A DNA stretch of 61,910 nt, taken from a virus. This document shows, piece by piece, positions 39,576 through 48,446 of the stretch. The notes under the pieces were generated by a model. That model was given only the letters and a program-made list of their open reading frames with translations. It was not told the origin of the DNA and searched no databases. The translations under genes and the position numbers were made by a program. Location of the stretch: the IMG/VR virus record IMGVR_UViG_3300000234_000005, positions 1 through 61,910 of that record. One strand, 5' to 3'. Position 1 is the stretch's first letter. Every line of letters begins with the position of its first letter.

Positions 39576-40178
39576 ATGAAACTCCTCGGAAACCTCCCCA
39601 GTCAGACTTACCTAGCCTTTAGCGGTGGTTCTGATAGTACGGCAGTACTCAAGTTTTTACTTCGCTCTCGTGACGTTACCTTAGTTCACTACGTACATAA
39701 TTCAGATTTTGCCGAAACCGAATATAATTTTACTTTAGATATTGCATCCAAATATAACTGTAAACTAATTGTCGGCAAACAAGTATCTCAACGTCTACCT
39801 AAACAATCCCTAGAAGAATACTGGCGAATCGGACGTAACGCTTTTTTACACAGTATCAATAACTCGGTTATGACTGCTCACAATCTAAATGACAATGCTG
39901 AATCTTGGCTGATGGGGGCAATTACAGGAGTGCCTAAACTCATTCCTTATTGTAATAATAACATCATCCGCCCCTTCATGCTATTTACGAAGGAGGAGCT
40001 TGCTAAGCACTTAAATGGACAAACCTATCTAACTGATCCATCTAATACTGATAACTCTTTAACGAGGGCCTACGTTCGAAATGTATTACTTCCAAACGTA
40101 TTGCAAATCAACCCAGGATTCCTTACAATGACTAAACGAATGGTTACCAAAAAGTACAACAATGATTATTCCAAATAA
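39576..40178 (+). CDS. tilS: TilS-like tRNA(Ile)-lysidine synthase
   Basis: 200 residues. PP-loop ATP pyrophosphatase motif FSGGSDSTAVL at 15-25; MTAHNLNDNAESWLMG; and the TilS signature DPSNTDNSLTRAYVRN near 170-185. Only the catalytic N-terminal region is present (E. coli TilS has 432 residues). It would convert C34 of a CAU-anticodon tRNA to lysidine so that it reads AUA. The phage tRNA at 30907 has a CAT anticodon, a likely substrate. Confidence 0.86.
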   Translation: MKLLGNLPSQTYLAFSGGSDSTAVLKFLLRSRDVTLVHYVHNSDFAETEYNFTLDIASKYNCKLIVGKQVSQRLPKQSLEEYWRIGRNAFLHSINNSVMTAHNLNDNAESWLMGAITGVPKLIPYCNNNIIRPFMLFTKEELAKHLNGQTYLTDPSNTDNSLTRAYVRNVLLPNVLQINPGFLTMTKRMVTKKYNNDYSK

Positions 40179-40353
40179 AAACTATGACAAAAAAGAACCC
40201 ACCTCTCGTTTTGAAGATGGTTTAAATAAACGACCTAAGGAAGATTATCGTCGTAAGCCTAAGAATATTAAGCAACTCAATTCTTGGCTTTATGAAGAGG
40301 AAGAACAGGAAGAAGAATATGAGCAATTTGAATACTACTCCGACAATAACTAA
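40162..40353 (+). CDS. Small charged protein
   Basis: 63 residues: basic N-terminal half (FEDGLNKRPKEDYRRKPKNI) and acidic Glu-rich C-terminal half. It overlaps the TilS 3' end by 17 bases. Unknown. Confidence 0.45.
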   Translation: MIIPNKNYDKKEPTSRFEDGLNKRPKEDYRRKPKNIKQLNSWLYEEEEQEEEYEQFEYYSDNN

Positions 40354-40462
40354 TAACTTATCTATAATCGAATTATTACTAGCTATATTTGCTTTATGGG
40401 CTATATTACCAGCATTTATTATTTATTTTTATATCTTAATTACAATAGCAACAAATCTATGA
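40319..40462 (+). CDS. Small membrane protein, 47 residues
   Basis: MSNLNTTPTITNNLSIIELL followed by a long hydrophobic helix (LAIFALWAILPAFIIYFYIL). Overlaps the preceding gene and ends with ATGA at the next start. Function unknown. Confidence 0.5.
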   Translation: MSNLNTTPTITNNLSIIELLLAIFALWAILPAFIIYFYILITIATNL

Positions 40463-40710
40463 AACTACCTAACAAGCATTTCTCCGACTACACCGAAATT
40501 GAAGCTACTTTAATTGATTCTGGTTTACCAATTACTTTAAAAGTACACTACTCCTACGAACCTGCATTTCCCGGCAGTATCAGAAATGGTGAGCAACTTA
40601 GTGAACCTGAACCCGCCGGGGTAGTTATTAGCGACATTACTATTAAGCTATCTGAAGCAGTAACTACCGCATTGTCAGAAGAAATCTATAATTACTTAAC
40701 TAATCTGTAA
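40459..40710 (+). CDS. Small unknown protein
   Basis: 83 residues from ATG 40459 (MKLPNKHFSDYTEIEATLID); an earlier in-frame start would read through the membrane peptide. Beta-strand character (LPITLKVHYSYEPAFPGS) with SDITIKLS near the end. Unknown. Confidence 0.55.
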   Translation: MKLPNKHFSDYTEIEATLIDSGLPITLKVHYSYEPAFPGSIRNGEQLSEPEPAGVVISDITIKLSEAVTTALSEEIYNYLTNL

Positions 40711-40791
40711 CCAGCGCAGCAAACCATCCTTAATTGACTTTTAGTACATTACCATTTACTATTTAGCCTTCTTAATTTTATGGATAACTAA

Positions 40792-40935
40792 ATGTCTAAC
40801 CCAACTATTGATGAAATTCTCGACGGAGAATGGTATAAAGAACCCGCCTTTGATTACTTAGACGACGATACAGAATGGGATTTCCTTGATGAATATCCAA
40901 TTCTTGATGATGATGATGATGATTTAGACGACTAA
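40792..40935 (+). CDS. Very acidic small protein
   Basis: 47 residues: MSNPTIDEILDGEWYKEPAF followed by an Asp-rich tail of six consecutive Asp. Net charge is strongly negative. Small acidic phage proteins may mimic DNA and block host enzymes, but a tail like this also fits an SSB-like interaction peptide. Immediately upstream of phoH. Confidence 0.5.
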   Translation: MSNPTIDEILDGEWYKEPAFDYLDDDTEWDFLDEYPILDDDDDDLDD

Positions 40936-40953
40936 TAATCAAAGGTACACTAC

Positions 40954-41679
40954 ATGGCAGTTCGTAAAAGACAAAAAGCAGGACAAACCAAACAAGCTTC
41001 AAATGTATTTGAACATCTTAATCTCGAATTAAAAGAAATTAAACCTTTAACACATAATCAAGAATTAGCCTTTAGCGGCTTTGAAAATGACAATTGCATG
41101 TTATTGCTAGGTAAACAAGGTACAGGCAAATCTTTTATTGCTATATACAAAGCATTATTAGATGTGGTTCAAGGCAGATCAAATAAAGTAATTATTATTC
41201 GTAGCCCAGTAGCCTCGGCTAATATCGGCTTTTTACCGGGTACTGAAGAACAAAAGGCGGAAGTTTATTTTGCTCCTTATATTGATATAATTAACAATTT
41301 ATTTGGTAGAGGGGATGCGTGGGCTATTTTAACTAAGCATGACCTCATCGAATGCAAATTAACTGCATTTATTAGGGGATTAACTATTGATAATGCCACT
41401 ATAGTATTTGATGAAATTCAAAATGCAACTTTGAACGAGGCTATTACTATTGTTACTAGGGCAGGTAAAAATACCAAAATTCATTTTTGTGGTGACATTG
41501 CCCAATGTGATATTACTAAAAAACATGAAAGAGTAATAAATAAATTTTTAGCTATCTTAAATATAATGCCAGAATTTCGTTCTGTGTATTTTACTATTGA
41601 TGATGTTGTTAGATCAGGACTAGTAAAATCTTTTTTACTAGCCCAACATAAACTATATAAAGACGAAGTAATTATTTAA
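40954..41679 (+). CDS. phoH: PhoH-like ATPase
   Basis: 241 residues. LTHNQELAFSGFEND, Walker A LLGKQGTGKSFIA near 51-62, RSPVASANIGFLPGTEEQK, Walker B TIVFDEIQNAT near 149-159, and FCGDIAQCD. The PhoH core of the P-loop helic-like ATPases; common in phages, connected with RNA metabolism or stress. Position near RNA repair genes is consistent with RNA work. Confidence 0.9.
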   Translation: MAVRKRQKAGQTKQASNVFEHLNLELKEIKPLTHNQELAFSGFENDNCMLLLGKQGTGKSFIAIYKALLDVVQGRSNKVIIIRSPVASANIGFLPGTEEQKAEVYFAPYIDIINNLFGRGDAWAILTKHDLIECKLTAFIRGLTIDNATIVFDEIQNATLNEAITIVTRAGKNTKIHFCGDIAQCDITKKHERVINKFLAILNIMPEFRSVYFTIDDVVRSGLVKSFLLAQHKLYKDEVII

Positions 41680-41747
41680 TTACTTTTTTATTTAATTAAG
41701 TATTCCAAGAAATTGGATACTTATCATCTTTCTTCCTTATTTTTAAT

Positions 41748-41770
41748 ATCCCCTTAATTGGGGATTTTTT
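41748..41770 (+). terminator. Hairpin with T tract touching the next start codon
   Basis: ATCCCC-TTAATT-GGGGAT followed by TTTTT and then directly ATG. Works as an intrinsic terminator after phoH; the GGGG strand is also the only SD-like sequence for the gene at 41771, so the hairpin would hide that RBS. Confidence 0.68.
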
Positions 41771-43132
41771 ATGGATATTTCAATGACTTCTGAAAAAACT
41801 ACTCTCGACAATTTCATGACTGCCTTATGGGAACGCCATCCTTCGTCATACTCCGAAAAGGAAAATAGTATTTTTGCCCTTTTCCGTAACTCACTAAACT
41901 TTTGTCGTAAATTTAACCTACCTCTTGAATTGTCCAAAGAGTACTTGGTTGACATCTCAGTAAAAACCCCAACTTCAATTAAGATGTATAAATCACTTGA
42001 TAATCTTTTAGAAATTACCAATGACGGCGAAGGTAAAGCCTCTGTAATGAGACTCAGCAAATTTCTAATTTATACTGGACGATTTACTGAAATAGAAATT
42101 AAAAAACACGTTGAAGTATTTAATTCGCTGATAGGCAATTTTAACTACTATGAGCTTACCATAGCTGACCCGGATGGTTGGGTGGACGTATATGAAAATG
42201 GAATTAATTTTACTTCTTGCATGGTATGCAATCGAGAAGATAGGTACTTGGATAAAAGACTATCTAATCATAATCACCCTGTTAGAGCTTACTGCCATCC
42301 AGATAACACCATTAGATTAGCTTACTTAGCTAATAAGCAATGGCAACCGGGAGTTGTTGACTTTAAAGTAACCGCTAGAGCAATTGTTAATTACGCTGAA
42401 GATGTTAAGGGTAACTTATCTAAATCTTATTGCAGTACATACGGAGATGAAGCATTACAAACAATGCTCCAAAAAGCAAAATTTGAAGTAGATTGTGATA
42501 TGTTTTTGGGCCAATATTTAATTAAACTGCCTTTTAATGATACTTATATAGTTCCTTACTTAGATGGAAGTAATACAGCTCTTGAAGAGCACCATAATAA
42601 ATGGGTAATTGCTGACGGCGGTGCTCACTACGCCAATTCATCTAAAGGTTTTGTTAAGCTGTTGAAAATTTGTCCAACTTGCGGCTATGAGCATGAAGAG
42701 GAGGAAACATACGGCCCTAATGATGAATTTTGCGGTAATTGTGTTGAAGACTACATGGTATATGGGTATATAGGCAAATATATGCAAGATTATATTTTAA
42801 TAGATTCAGAACATTACGAGTATAAATATAATTATTATACAACAGACGCTCTTGAGGCTTACGGTTTAGTTTTAATTGACGGCGAGGTTTACCTCGTAGA
42901 TGAAACAGAATTAACATCTCGTGGGTATGTGCATAATGATGACTGCGTTGAACTTGATATTTCATTCAACGATAACAATTATGCTCATACTGATGATATT
43001 ATTTACGTATGGGATATTGAAGGCAACAAATTAACTGTTCATGAAGATATGGATCTTACTAACATGATATTATTCGCATCCAAAGAAGAATACTTGCTCA
43101 ATAGCCAAATTAAAGAAACTGAAAATGAATAA
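41771..43132 (+). CDS. Unknown large protein with zinc ribbon
   Basis: 453 residues; the start may be the second Met (41783). Residues 1-135 are helical; NFTSCMVCNREDRYLDKRLS and HPVRAYCHPDNTIRLAYL form a Cys/His-containing core; near 300 a ribbon CPTCGYEHEEEE...CGNC; the C-terminal 130 residues are very acidic. Large proteins with this C-x-x-x-R pattern occur in many phages with unknown function. Confidence 0.68.
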   Translation: MDISMTSEKTTLDNFMTALWERHPSSYSEKENSIFALFRNSLNFCRKFNLPLELSKEYLVDISVKTPTSIKMYKSLDNLLEITNDGEGKASVMRLSKFLIYTGRFTEIEIKKHVEVFNSLIGNFNYYELTIADPDGWVDVYENGINFTSCMVCNREDRYLDKRLSNHNHPVRAYCHPDNTIRLAYLANKQWQPGVVDFKVTARAIVNYAEDVKGNLSKSYCSTYGDEALQTMLQKAKFEVDCDMFLGQYLIKLPFNDTYIVPYLDGSNTALEEHHNKWVIADGGAHYANSSKGFVKLLKICPTCGYEHEEEETYGPNDEFCGNCVEDYMVYGYIGKYMQDYILIDSEHYEYKYNYYTTDALEAYGLVLIDGEVYLVDETELTSRGYVHNDDCVELDISFNDNNYAHTDDIIYVWDIEGNKLTVHEDMDLTNMILFASKEEYLLNSQIKETENE

Positions 43133-44060
43133 ACTATTTAACATCTTATCATACAATAGGCGGCACAACTCTCCGGGCGAGCAATTTATTATCAATAAAT
43201 ACATCACTCCCCTTAATCCTATTGTATTCTCTAATGATAATAATGAACCTATGGCTTATGCAGTAGTTGTAGGACATTTTACTGGTATTCTATGGTCTTG
43301 CCATACAGATACTGTTCACACAGCTACCGCCCCGCTTGCCCACATAATCAGTAAAAACATTATAGCACCCACTTCAATAACTAGCAGTAATTCAAAATAT
43401 AAATCAGAATCATTATCACTAAACTATAAAAAAGACACTAACTGTCTCGGTGCAGATGATGGAGCCGGTATATGGCTACTACTTGAAATGATCGAAGCAG
43501 GCGTACATGGCACATACATCTTTCATCGTGGCGAAGAGTGTGGTGGTATTGGATCAAGCTATATGGCAAAATATGAAACCGAATTTCTATCCCAATTCAC
43601 TCATGCTATTGCATTTGACCGTAAGGGAACTAATTCTATCATCACACATCAGCTAGGTAGATGCTGTTCTGACGGATTTGCTAAAGAATTTGGTGATTAC
43701 TTATATAATTTATCTGACACTCTAATTAATTTAAAATTAGACGATACAGGCTTATTTACCGATACAGCAAATTACATCGGAATTATTCCTGAATGCACAA
43801 ACATCAGTATCGGATATTATAACGAGCATACGTCTGTAGAATGGCTTGATATTAATTATCTCCAAACCCTTCGTGATACAATGATCAAATTTGAAAATAT
43901 TGCATTATCCGTATATCAATTTCCTATTGAACCATTTGACCCATACGACTATTATAAAATTGATTCAGTACCTATTCTTCAAACTGAAGCAGATATTCGA
44001 GATCTAGTTTACAATAACCCAGAAGACGCTATTAAACTAATTAGCTATTACACTATTTAA
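43125..44060 (+). CDS. Zinc aminopeptidase-like (M20/M28 fold)
   Basis: 311 residues. Metal ligands in family order: SCHTDTVHT, CLGADDGAGIW, FHRGEECGGIGSSY, AIAFDRKGTNS and a final NEHTSVEWLD. This is the catalytic set of M20/M28/M42 metallopeptidases. The substrate is unknown; similar enzymes in phages are rare. It overlaps the previous gene by eight bases. Confidence 0.83.
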   Translation: MNKLFNILSYNRRHNSPGEQFIINKYITPLNPIVFSNDNNEPMAYAVVVGHFTGILWSCHTDTVHTATAPLAHIISKNIIAPTSITSSNSKYKSESLSLNYKKDTNCLGADDGAGIWLLLEMIEAGVHGTYIFHRGEECGGIGSSYMAKYETEFLSQFTHAIAFDRKGTNSIITHQLGRCCSDGFAKEFGDYLYNLSDTLINLKLDDTGLFTDTANYIGIIPECTNISIGYYNEHTSVEWLDINYLQTLRDTMIKFENIALSVYQFPIEPFDPYDYYKIDSVPILQTEADIRDLVYNNPEDAIKLISYYTI

Positions 44061-44069
44061 GGTATTTCC

Positions 44070-44507
44070 ATGAGCACTGTATTTTACGCCCCTAAAGAAA
44101 CAAATGCTGGAGTATGTTTTGCTAAATATACTCCAGAATTGTTGCAAAAATATCCAAATCGTATTTGGGTGTTTGGCGATAATCTTTTAAAAGTTGGTAA
44201 TGGTGGTCAGGCTATTGTCCGCAATGAACCTAACACTATCGGCCTAGTAACTAAACGATTACCTTCCCATGCCCAAGAAGCTTACATGACAGGATCCGAA
44301 TCTGACTATGAGGCTGTTGATAAAGATTTTCTTAATATCCAATCTCTCTTAGACTCTGGTAATACAGTTATCTTTCCAGCAGGCGGTCTTGGTACTGGTT
44401 TATCCAGACTTCAAACTCACGCACCTAAACTACTAGCCTATATTGATTCACAAGTATCAAATATGATTAAAACGAATTATGAAATGGTTCGTAAATTTAT
44501 TCGGTAA
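44070..44507 (+). CDS. Macro-like DUF7831-type protein
   Basis: 145 residues: YPNRIWVFGDNLLKVGNGGQ followed by IVRNEPNTIGLVTKRLP, and FPAGGLGTGLSRL with APKLL. The GDNxxxxGxGGQA pattern and GGLGTGL loop suggest a nucleotide/ADP-ribose-binding fold related to macrodomains. A role with NAD-linked defence is possible but not shown. Confidence 0.68.
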   Translation: MSTVFYAPKETNAGVCFAKYTPELLQKYPNRIWVFGDNLLKVGNGGQAIVRNEPNTIGLVTKRLPSHAQEAYMTGSESDYEAVDKDFLNIQSLLDSGNTVIFPAGGLGTGLSRLQTHAPKLLAYIDSQVSNMIKTNYEMVRKFIR

Positions 44508-44529
44508 TTAAACTACAAAGGTAATTATT

Positions 44530-44895
44530 ATGACTATTCTAGCCTCTAAAATTTTTGATTCTCGTGACGTTATCGCACGAATTGAAGAACTCCAAGAAGA
44601 TACTAAGCTAATTAATTCTGAAGAAGAAGAAGAATTATTTGATCTTCTTAACCTGCAAGATGAATGCCAACATTCCCCAGACTGGAATTATGGTGAAACC
44701 ATTATTCGAGAAGATTATTTTACTGAATATATCAAAGAATTAATTGATGATTGTTACTCAATTCCCCCAGAACTAACTTCTGGAGATTGGCCTTGGAGAC
44801 ATTTCCAACTAGACTACGAAGCTGCTGCCGAAGAAGCTAAATTAGACTATATTGAATGTGGAGTGGCTGATTATAACTATTTTATACGCGGGTAA
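44530..44895 (+). CDS. Conserved mobile-element protein (antirestriction-like pattern)
   Basis: 121 residues, acidic: ELQEDTKLINSEEEEELFDL, YGETIIREDYFTEYIKELID, WPWRHFQLDYEAAAEEAKLD, then YIECGVADYNYFIRG. This pattern is widespread in phages and plasmids; function is unclear. Strong negative charge. Confidence 0.65.
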   Translation: MTILASKIFDSRDVIARIEELQEDTKLINSEEEEELFDLLNLQDECQHSPDWNYGETIIREDYFTEYIKELIDDCYSIPPELTSGDWPWRHFQLDYEAAAEEAKLDYIECGVADYNYFIRG

Positions 44896-44910
44896 TTACT
44901 ATTAAGCACA

Positions 44911-45327
44911 ATGAAAACTAGCCTAACACACTACTACATGGATATTGCCAAACGCACAGCGCAACTATCGCATTGCAAACGTCGACAAGTTGGAGCAATC
45001 TTAGTATCTGCTGATGAATCAAGTATTATTTCGTATGGTTACAATGGCACTCCTTTTGGCTACGATAACTGCTGTGAAGATTCTCATAATAATACCTTAC
45101 CAATAGTAATTCACGCAGAAATTAATGCCATCACTAAAGCAGCTCGTCTTGGCCATATTACTGAAGATGCTTTTTTATTCGTAACCCTATCCCCTTGCAT
45201 AAATTGTGCATTAGCTATTGCTCAATCTGGCATCAAACAAGTGTATTATCACGAAAAATATAAATGCACCGAAGGTATTCTTCTCTTAGCTAACTCAAAT
45301 GTACAAATAACTCAAACAAACTACTAG
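44911..45327 (+). CDS. dCMP/deoxycytidylate deaminase
   Basis: 138 residues. Zinc motifs VIHAEINAI (His, Glu) and LSPCINCALAI (two Cys), plus YNGTPFGYDNCCED typical for ComE/dCMP deaminases. Makes dUMP for the adjacent thymidylate synthase ThyX at 45381. Confidence 0.9.
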   Translation: MKTSLTHYYMDIAKRTAQLSHCKRRQVGAILVSADESSIISYGYNGTPFGYDNCCEDSHNNTLPIVIHAEINAITKAARLGHITEDAFLFVTLSPCINCALAIAQSGIKQVYYHEKYKCTEGILLLANSNVQITQTNY

Positions 45328-45380
45328 TAAAAATACCTTATATGAAAGGCATTATATTAATTCCCCAAAGGCCATAACTG

Positions 45381-47294
45381 ATGAACAACCAAATTAGCGC
45401 TACAATTATCGCAGATTCCGTAAACAATAATAACAACAGAATTACTACTTTTGAAATCGAATTCCACAGATTTATATTACCAGAACTGCTTACTCACAGA
45501 CTATTCTCACGTAATACATCAAGCTCTCGTGCTATTCCTGTACTAACTCAAATTAAACAAGTATGGAGTAACCCTGCAACACCTATTTATTGGGGACGTA
45601 ATCAAGCAGGTATGCAAGCTAATTCCGAACTTACCGGTATTAGCAAATGGTTTGCTTGTACCTTATGGAATACCGCATCTAAATTCGCAGCTACTCTAGC
45701 CTATTTAACAGCAAAAGCTAAACTACATAAACAAATCACTAATCGCATTCTTGAACCTTTTGTATTAGTTAAAATGGTACTGACTGCAACAGAATTTGAT
45801 AATTTCTTTCACCTACGTTGTCACAAAGATGCACAACCAGAAATTAAAGAATTAGCAGACAAAATGTATTCAGCTATGCAAAACTCCACTCCAACTAAAT
45901 TACGAGCTAATGAATGGCACTTGCCTTATGTTAGTATAATGGATAATTTCTTATCTAATCAGCTAGAGTATTACACCAATAACTATGAACTTCAGCTTTC
46001 ACTAGAAGATGCTAAACTAATCAGTGCATCAGCTTGTGCTCAAGTTAGCTATCGTGCATTAGATATGACATTAGATAAAGCTAAACTTATTTATGACCGT
46101 CTTGTAGGAAATCAACCACTACATTGCTTTGACGAAAAAACTGAAGTATACACAGAAGAAGGATTTAAGTTATTTAAAGACCTACACGATACTGACAAAG
46201 TACTAAGTGTTGATAAGCATACTTTAAAACCAATAGGTTTTGAAATTCCTTCAGCTATACAAAAAGGGTTTCATACAGGCACAATGTTTTCAGTAGATAA
46301 TAATTCAATATCTATGAATATTACTGATAAGCATAACATTATTGCCTCTACTGTGCGTACAGCTAGTGATAGAAAAAACCCTGTATTTACAGACTTTTTA
46401 GCAGATACACCCGCAACGGAAAAATCTACTAAACAATTGCGTATTTTGCAAGAAGCTATATTGCCTACAGTATTATCATTAGATATTAATACTGACCCAG
46501 AAATTACCGCAAAAGGAAACTTAATAGGTATGTATATTGGAGATGGCTATAAAATTGATAACACTATTGGATTTCACTTTAAAAAGCAAAGAAAAATAGA
46601 TTATGTAGTACATAAGCTAATCACATTAAATTTGCCTTACAGTGTTTGTAAAAATGCTGATGAAACTACTACAATCAGAGTATTTAAATCCGACCTATGT
46701 ACTACTATATTAAATACTTGTGGAACTTCTACTCACAATAAAGCTATAGGCAAATGGCCTGTAGAAATGTACCCACACATTTTCGATGGTCTTAAAAACT
46801 CTGATGGAAGTGTAAAAAGAAATACTTGGGTGTACAGCACTATGAGCGAAACTTTATTTAAAGATTTCTTAAACTACTCAGTACTAGCAGGTATTAACGT
46901 AAACGCTAATAATCCTTATAAAGAGCTTTATAAACTACACGTTCGAACTAAAACAACCGTCAGAGTTAATGATTCTCGTACTCCGAATAGTGCTATTAAT
47001 GCCGTAAACGTAGTTAATATGCCTGTTTTTTGCTGTACAGTATCTGGTGGAGCCTTGGTAGTACGCAGAAATGGGTATACCCTAATTAGTGGGAACTCAT
47101 CCCCATTTGAACATCAAGCTACTCCTATGGAACAACCAACCCAAAATATCTACGAAGGAAAAGTACATATTGTAGACGGTATTACTCATATTGATACTAA
47201 CGCAAACGCTTGGTCAGGCAACCTAAAAGGCTGGATTCAACTTCGTCACTTAATTCCTAATAATACTTGTCACACATATATTCAAAATGATTAA
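45381..47294 (+). CDS. thyX: Thymidylate synthase ThyX with intein
   Basis: 637 codons; 313 residues after removal of the intein (249-572). The flavin-dependent motif is THRLFSRNTSSSRA at 38-51; the extein around the intein reads GNQPLH/SSPFEHQATP, the SPFEH region of ThyX. Converts dUMP to dTMP using methylenetetrahydrofolate and FAD. It follows the deaminase gene. Confidence 0.92.
   Translation: MNNQISATIIADSVNNNNNRITTFEIEFHRFILPELLTHRLFSRNTSSSRAIPVLTQIKQVWSNPATPIYWGRNQAGMQANSELTGISKWFACTLWNTASKFAATLAYLTAKAKLHKQITNRILEPFVLVKMVLTATEFDNFFHLRCHKDAQPEIKELADKMYSAMQNSTPTKLRANEWHLPYVSIMDNFLSNQLEYYTNNYELQLSLEDAKLISASACAQVSYRALDMTLDKAKLIYDRLVGNQPLHCFDEKTEVYTEEGFKLFKDLHDTDKVLSVDKHTLKPIGFEIPSAIQKGFHTGTMFSVDNNSISMNITDKHNIIASTVRTASDRKNPVFTDFLADTPATEKSTKQLRILQEAILPTVLSLDINTDPEITAKGNLIGMYIGDGYKIDNTIGFHFKKQRKIDYVVHKLITLNLPYSVCKNADETTTIRVFKSDLCTTILNTCGTSTHNKAIGKWPVEMYPHIFDGLKNSDGSVKRNTWVYSTMSETLFKDFLNYSVLAGINVNANNPYKELYKLHVRTKTTVRVNDSRTPNSAINAVNVVNMPVFCCTVSGGALVVRRNGYTLISGNSSPFEHQATPMEQPTQNIYEGKVHIVDGITHIDTNANAWSGNLKGWIQLRHLIPNNTCHTYIQND
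46125..47096 (+). mobile_element. ThyX intein (C249-N572) with LAGLIDADG endonuclease
   Basis: 324 residues. CFDEKTEVYTEEGFKLFKD, block B SMNITDKHNIIAST, dodecapeptide motifs LIGMYIGDGYK (381-391) and IFDGLKNSDGSV (467-478), end VFCCTVSGGALVVRRNGYTL then ISGN before Ser573. The penultimate residue is Gly, not the usual His. Confidence 0.9.
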
Positions 47295-47448
47295 CTTTTT
47301 TGACCCTAAATTATTCAATTATTTAATCATGATTCTTTATGTTCTCAATGCTTTATCTTGGGCTTTATGTAAGCAGTATGGCGACATGTGGTATTGGCTC
47401 AGCGCATTATCAATCACAGCAGCAGTAACTTGGGGCTATTCCCGTTAA
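47287..47448 (+). CDS. Small membrane protein
   Basis: 53 residues with two membrane helices (FNYLIMILYVLNALSWAL and MWYWLSALSITAAVTW). Overlaps the thyX stop in another frame. Unknown. Confidence 0.5.
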   Translation: MINFFDPKLFNYLIMILYVLNALSWALCKQYGDMWYWLSALSITAAVTWGYSR

Positions 47449-47469
47449 CTTAACTAACAGAGGTCTATC

Positions 47470-47865
47470 ATGGCACGTTTTAATGCCTACACTCTTCTAA
47501 CTACTAACCCAGAACTAATGAGTCCCTCAGCGACCTTCTCCGTTAGTTCTATGGCCAATCTCCTATCAATGTACGAACCTGAAGTTCATTCTTCACAATT
47601 CTACGATAGAATTACTTACCGAATCCGCAAACTTAATCAACTATTAATGACTCGTAGTTTGCGATTAGTAACCCATACTACTAACCCACCAACTTATTCA
47701 GTAGTTCAACTAACTAATGAACATCCTTATTTGAAATCTCAAATTACTATGGCGCATAGATCCGTTATTAGAAATTCAACTGCTGTTAGCGGTATTGTTA
47801 ATTATACCATTAGCAAACCTCCGATTACAGAACTCGAATATAAGTTAATTAAGTACATGTACTGA
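47470..47865 (+). CDS. Unknown protein, 131 residues
   Basis: MARFNAYTLLTTNPELMSPS then MANLLSMYEPEVHSSQFYDR and YRIRKLNQLLMTRSLRLV: possibly a winged-helix-like DNA-binding fold. RBS CAGAGG. No family recognised. Confidence 0.55.
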   Translation: MARFNAYTLLTTNPELMSPSATFSVSSMANLLSMYEPEVHSSQFYDRITYRIRKLNQLLMTRSLRLVTHTTNPPTYSVVQLTNEHPYLKSQITMAHRSVIRNSTAVSGIVNYTISKPPITELEYKLIKYMY

Positions 47866-47873
47866 GATTCATT

Positions 47874-48446
47874 ATGCAAACATCCCCTGATAAAAATGTT
47901 GAAGCTATTCGTACTATGCTCCTACAACGCTCTGAAATTGGTTTAGCCAAGTACGGAACTACTACTGCTGATGACACTACTACCACCTTAGAGCAATGGC
48001 TACAGCACTTATTAGAAGAAACTCTTGACAGCGCTGTGTATATTGTAACTGCAATAAACAAACTTAATGCTGCTAAAAATATTCAAACATCTGCCAAGGA
48101 ACTAGCTGTCCACGAATTTGATTATTCTACACTTTCCGAAGCAGATCCTCCACAAATGTATGCAGCCTTATTCCAAAGTTCTTCTGAAGAAATTAATTCC
48201 TCTATTAATCCGTGGTACTCTAGGCAACCAGTAACATTAGTAATTAATAGCAATAAAGCTATTAATACAGCCCCTATTACTTTTCTTCCTGTCACTAGTG
48301 CAATAACAATTACCCATTGTGCTCTTTTTAATTCTGCGACAAGTGGTGAGATTATTGAACTTACAGAATTAGTTACGCCAAAAACTTATCAAGTAAAGGA
48401 TATTCCATCATTTCCGATTGGTTCAATAGCAATTTACTCTGATTAG
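47874..48446 (+). CDS. MazG-like/phage DUF fused to a virion-type domain
   Basis: 190 residues. Residues 1-75 (LQRSEIGLAKYGTTTADDTT, LEQWLQHLLEETLDSAVYIV) match small phage all-alpha NTP-pyrophosphatase-like proteins (KYGTT...EWLQHL.EE..D.AVY). Residues 100-190 are a paralogue of the late virion protein at 10645-11064 (TITHCALFNSATSGE, PKTYQVKDIPSFPIGSIA). The fusion joins a house-cleaning enzyme with a structural domain in an early operon. Confidence 0.68.
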   Translation: MQTSPDKNVEAIRTMLLQRSEIGLAKYGTTTADDTTTTLEQWLQHLLEETLDSAVYIVTAINKLNAAKNIQTSAKELAVHEFDYSTLSEADPPQMYAALFQSSSEEINSSINPWYSRQPVTLVINSNKAINTAPITFLPVTSAITITHCALFNSATSGEIIELTELVTPKTYQVKDIPSFPIGSIAIYSD

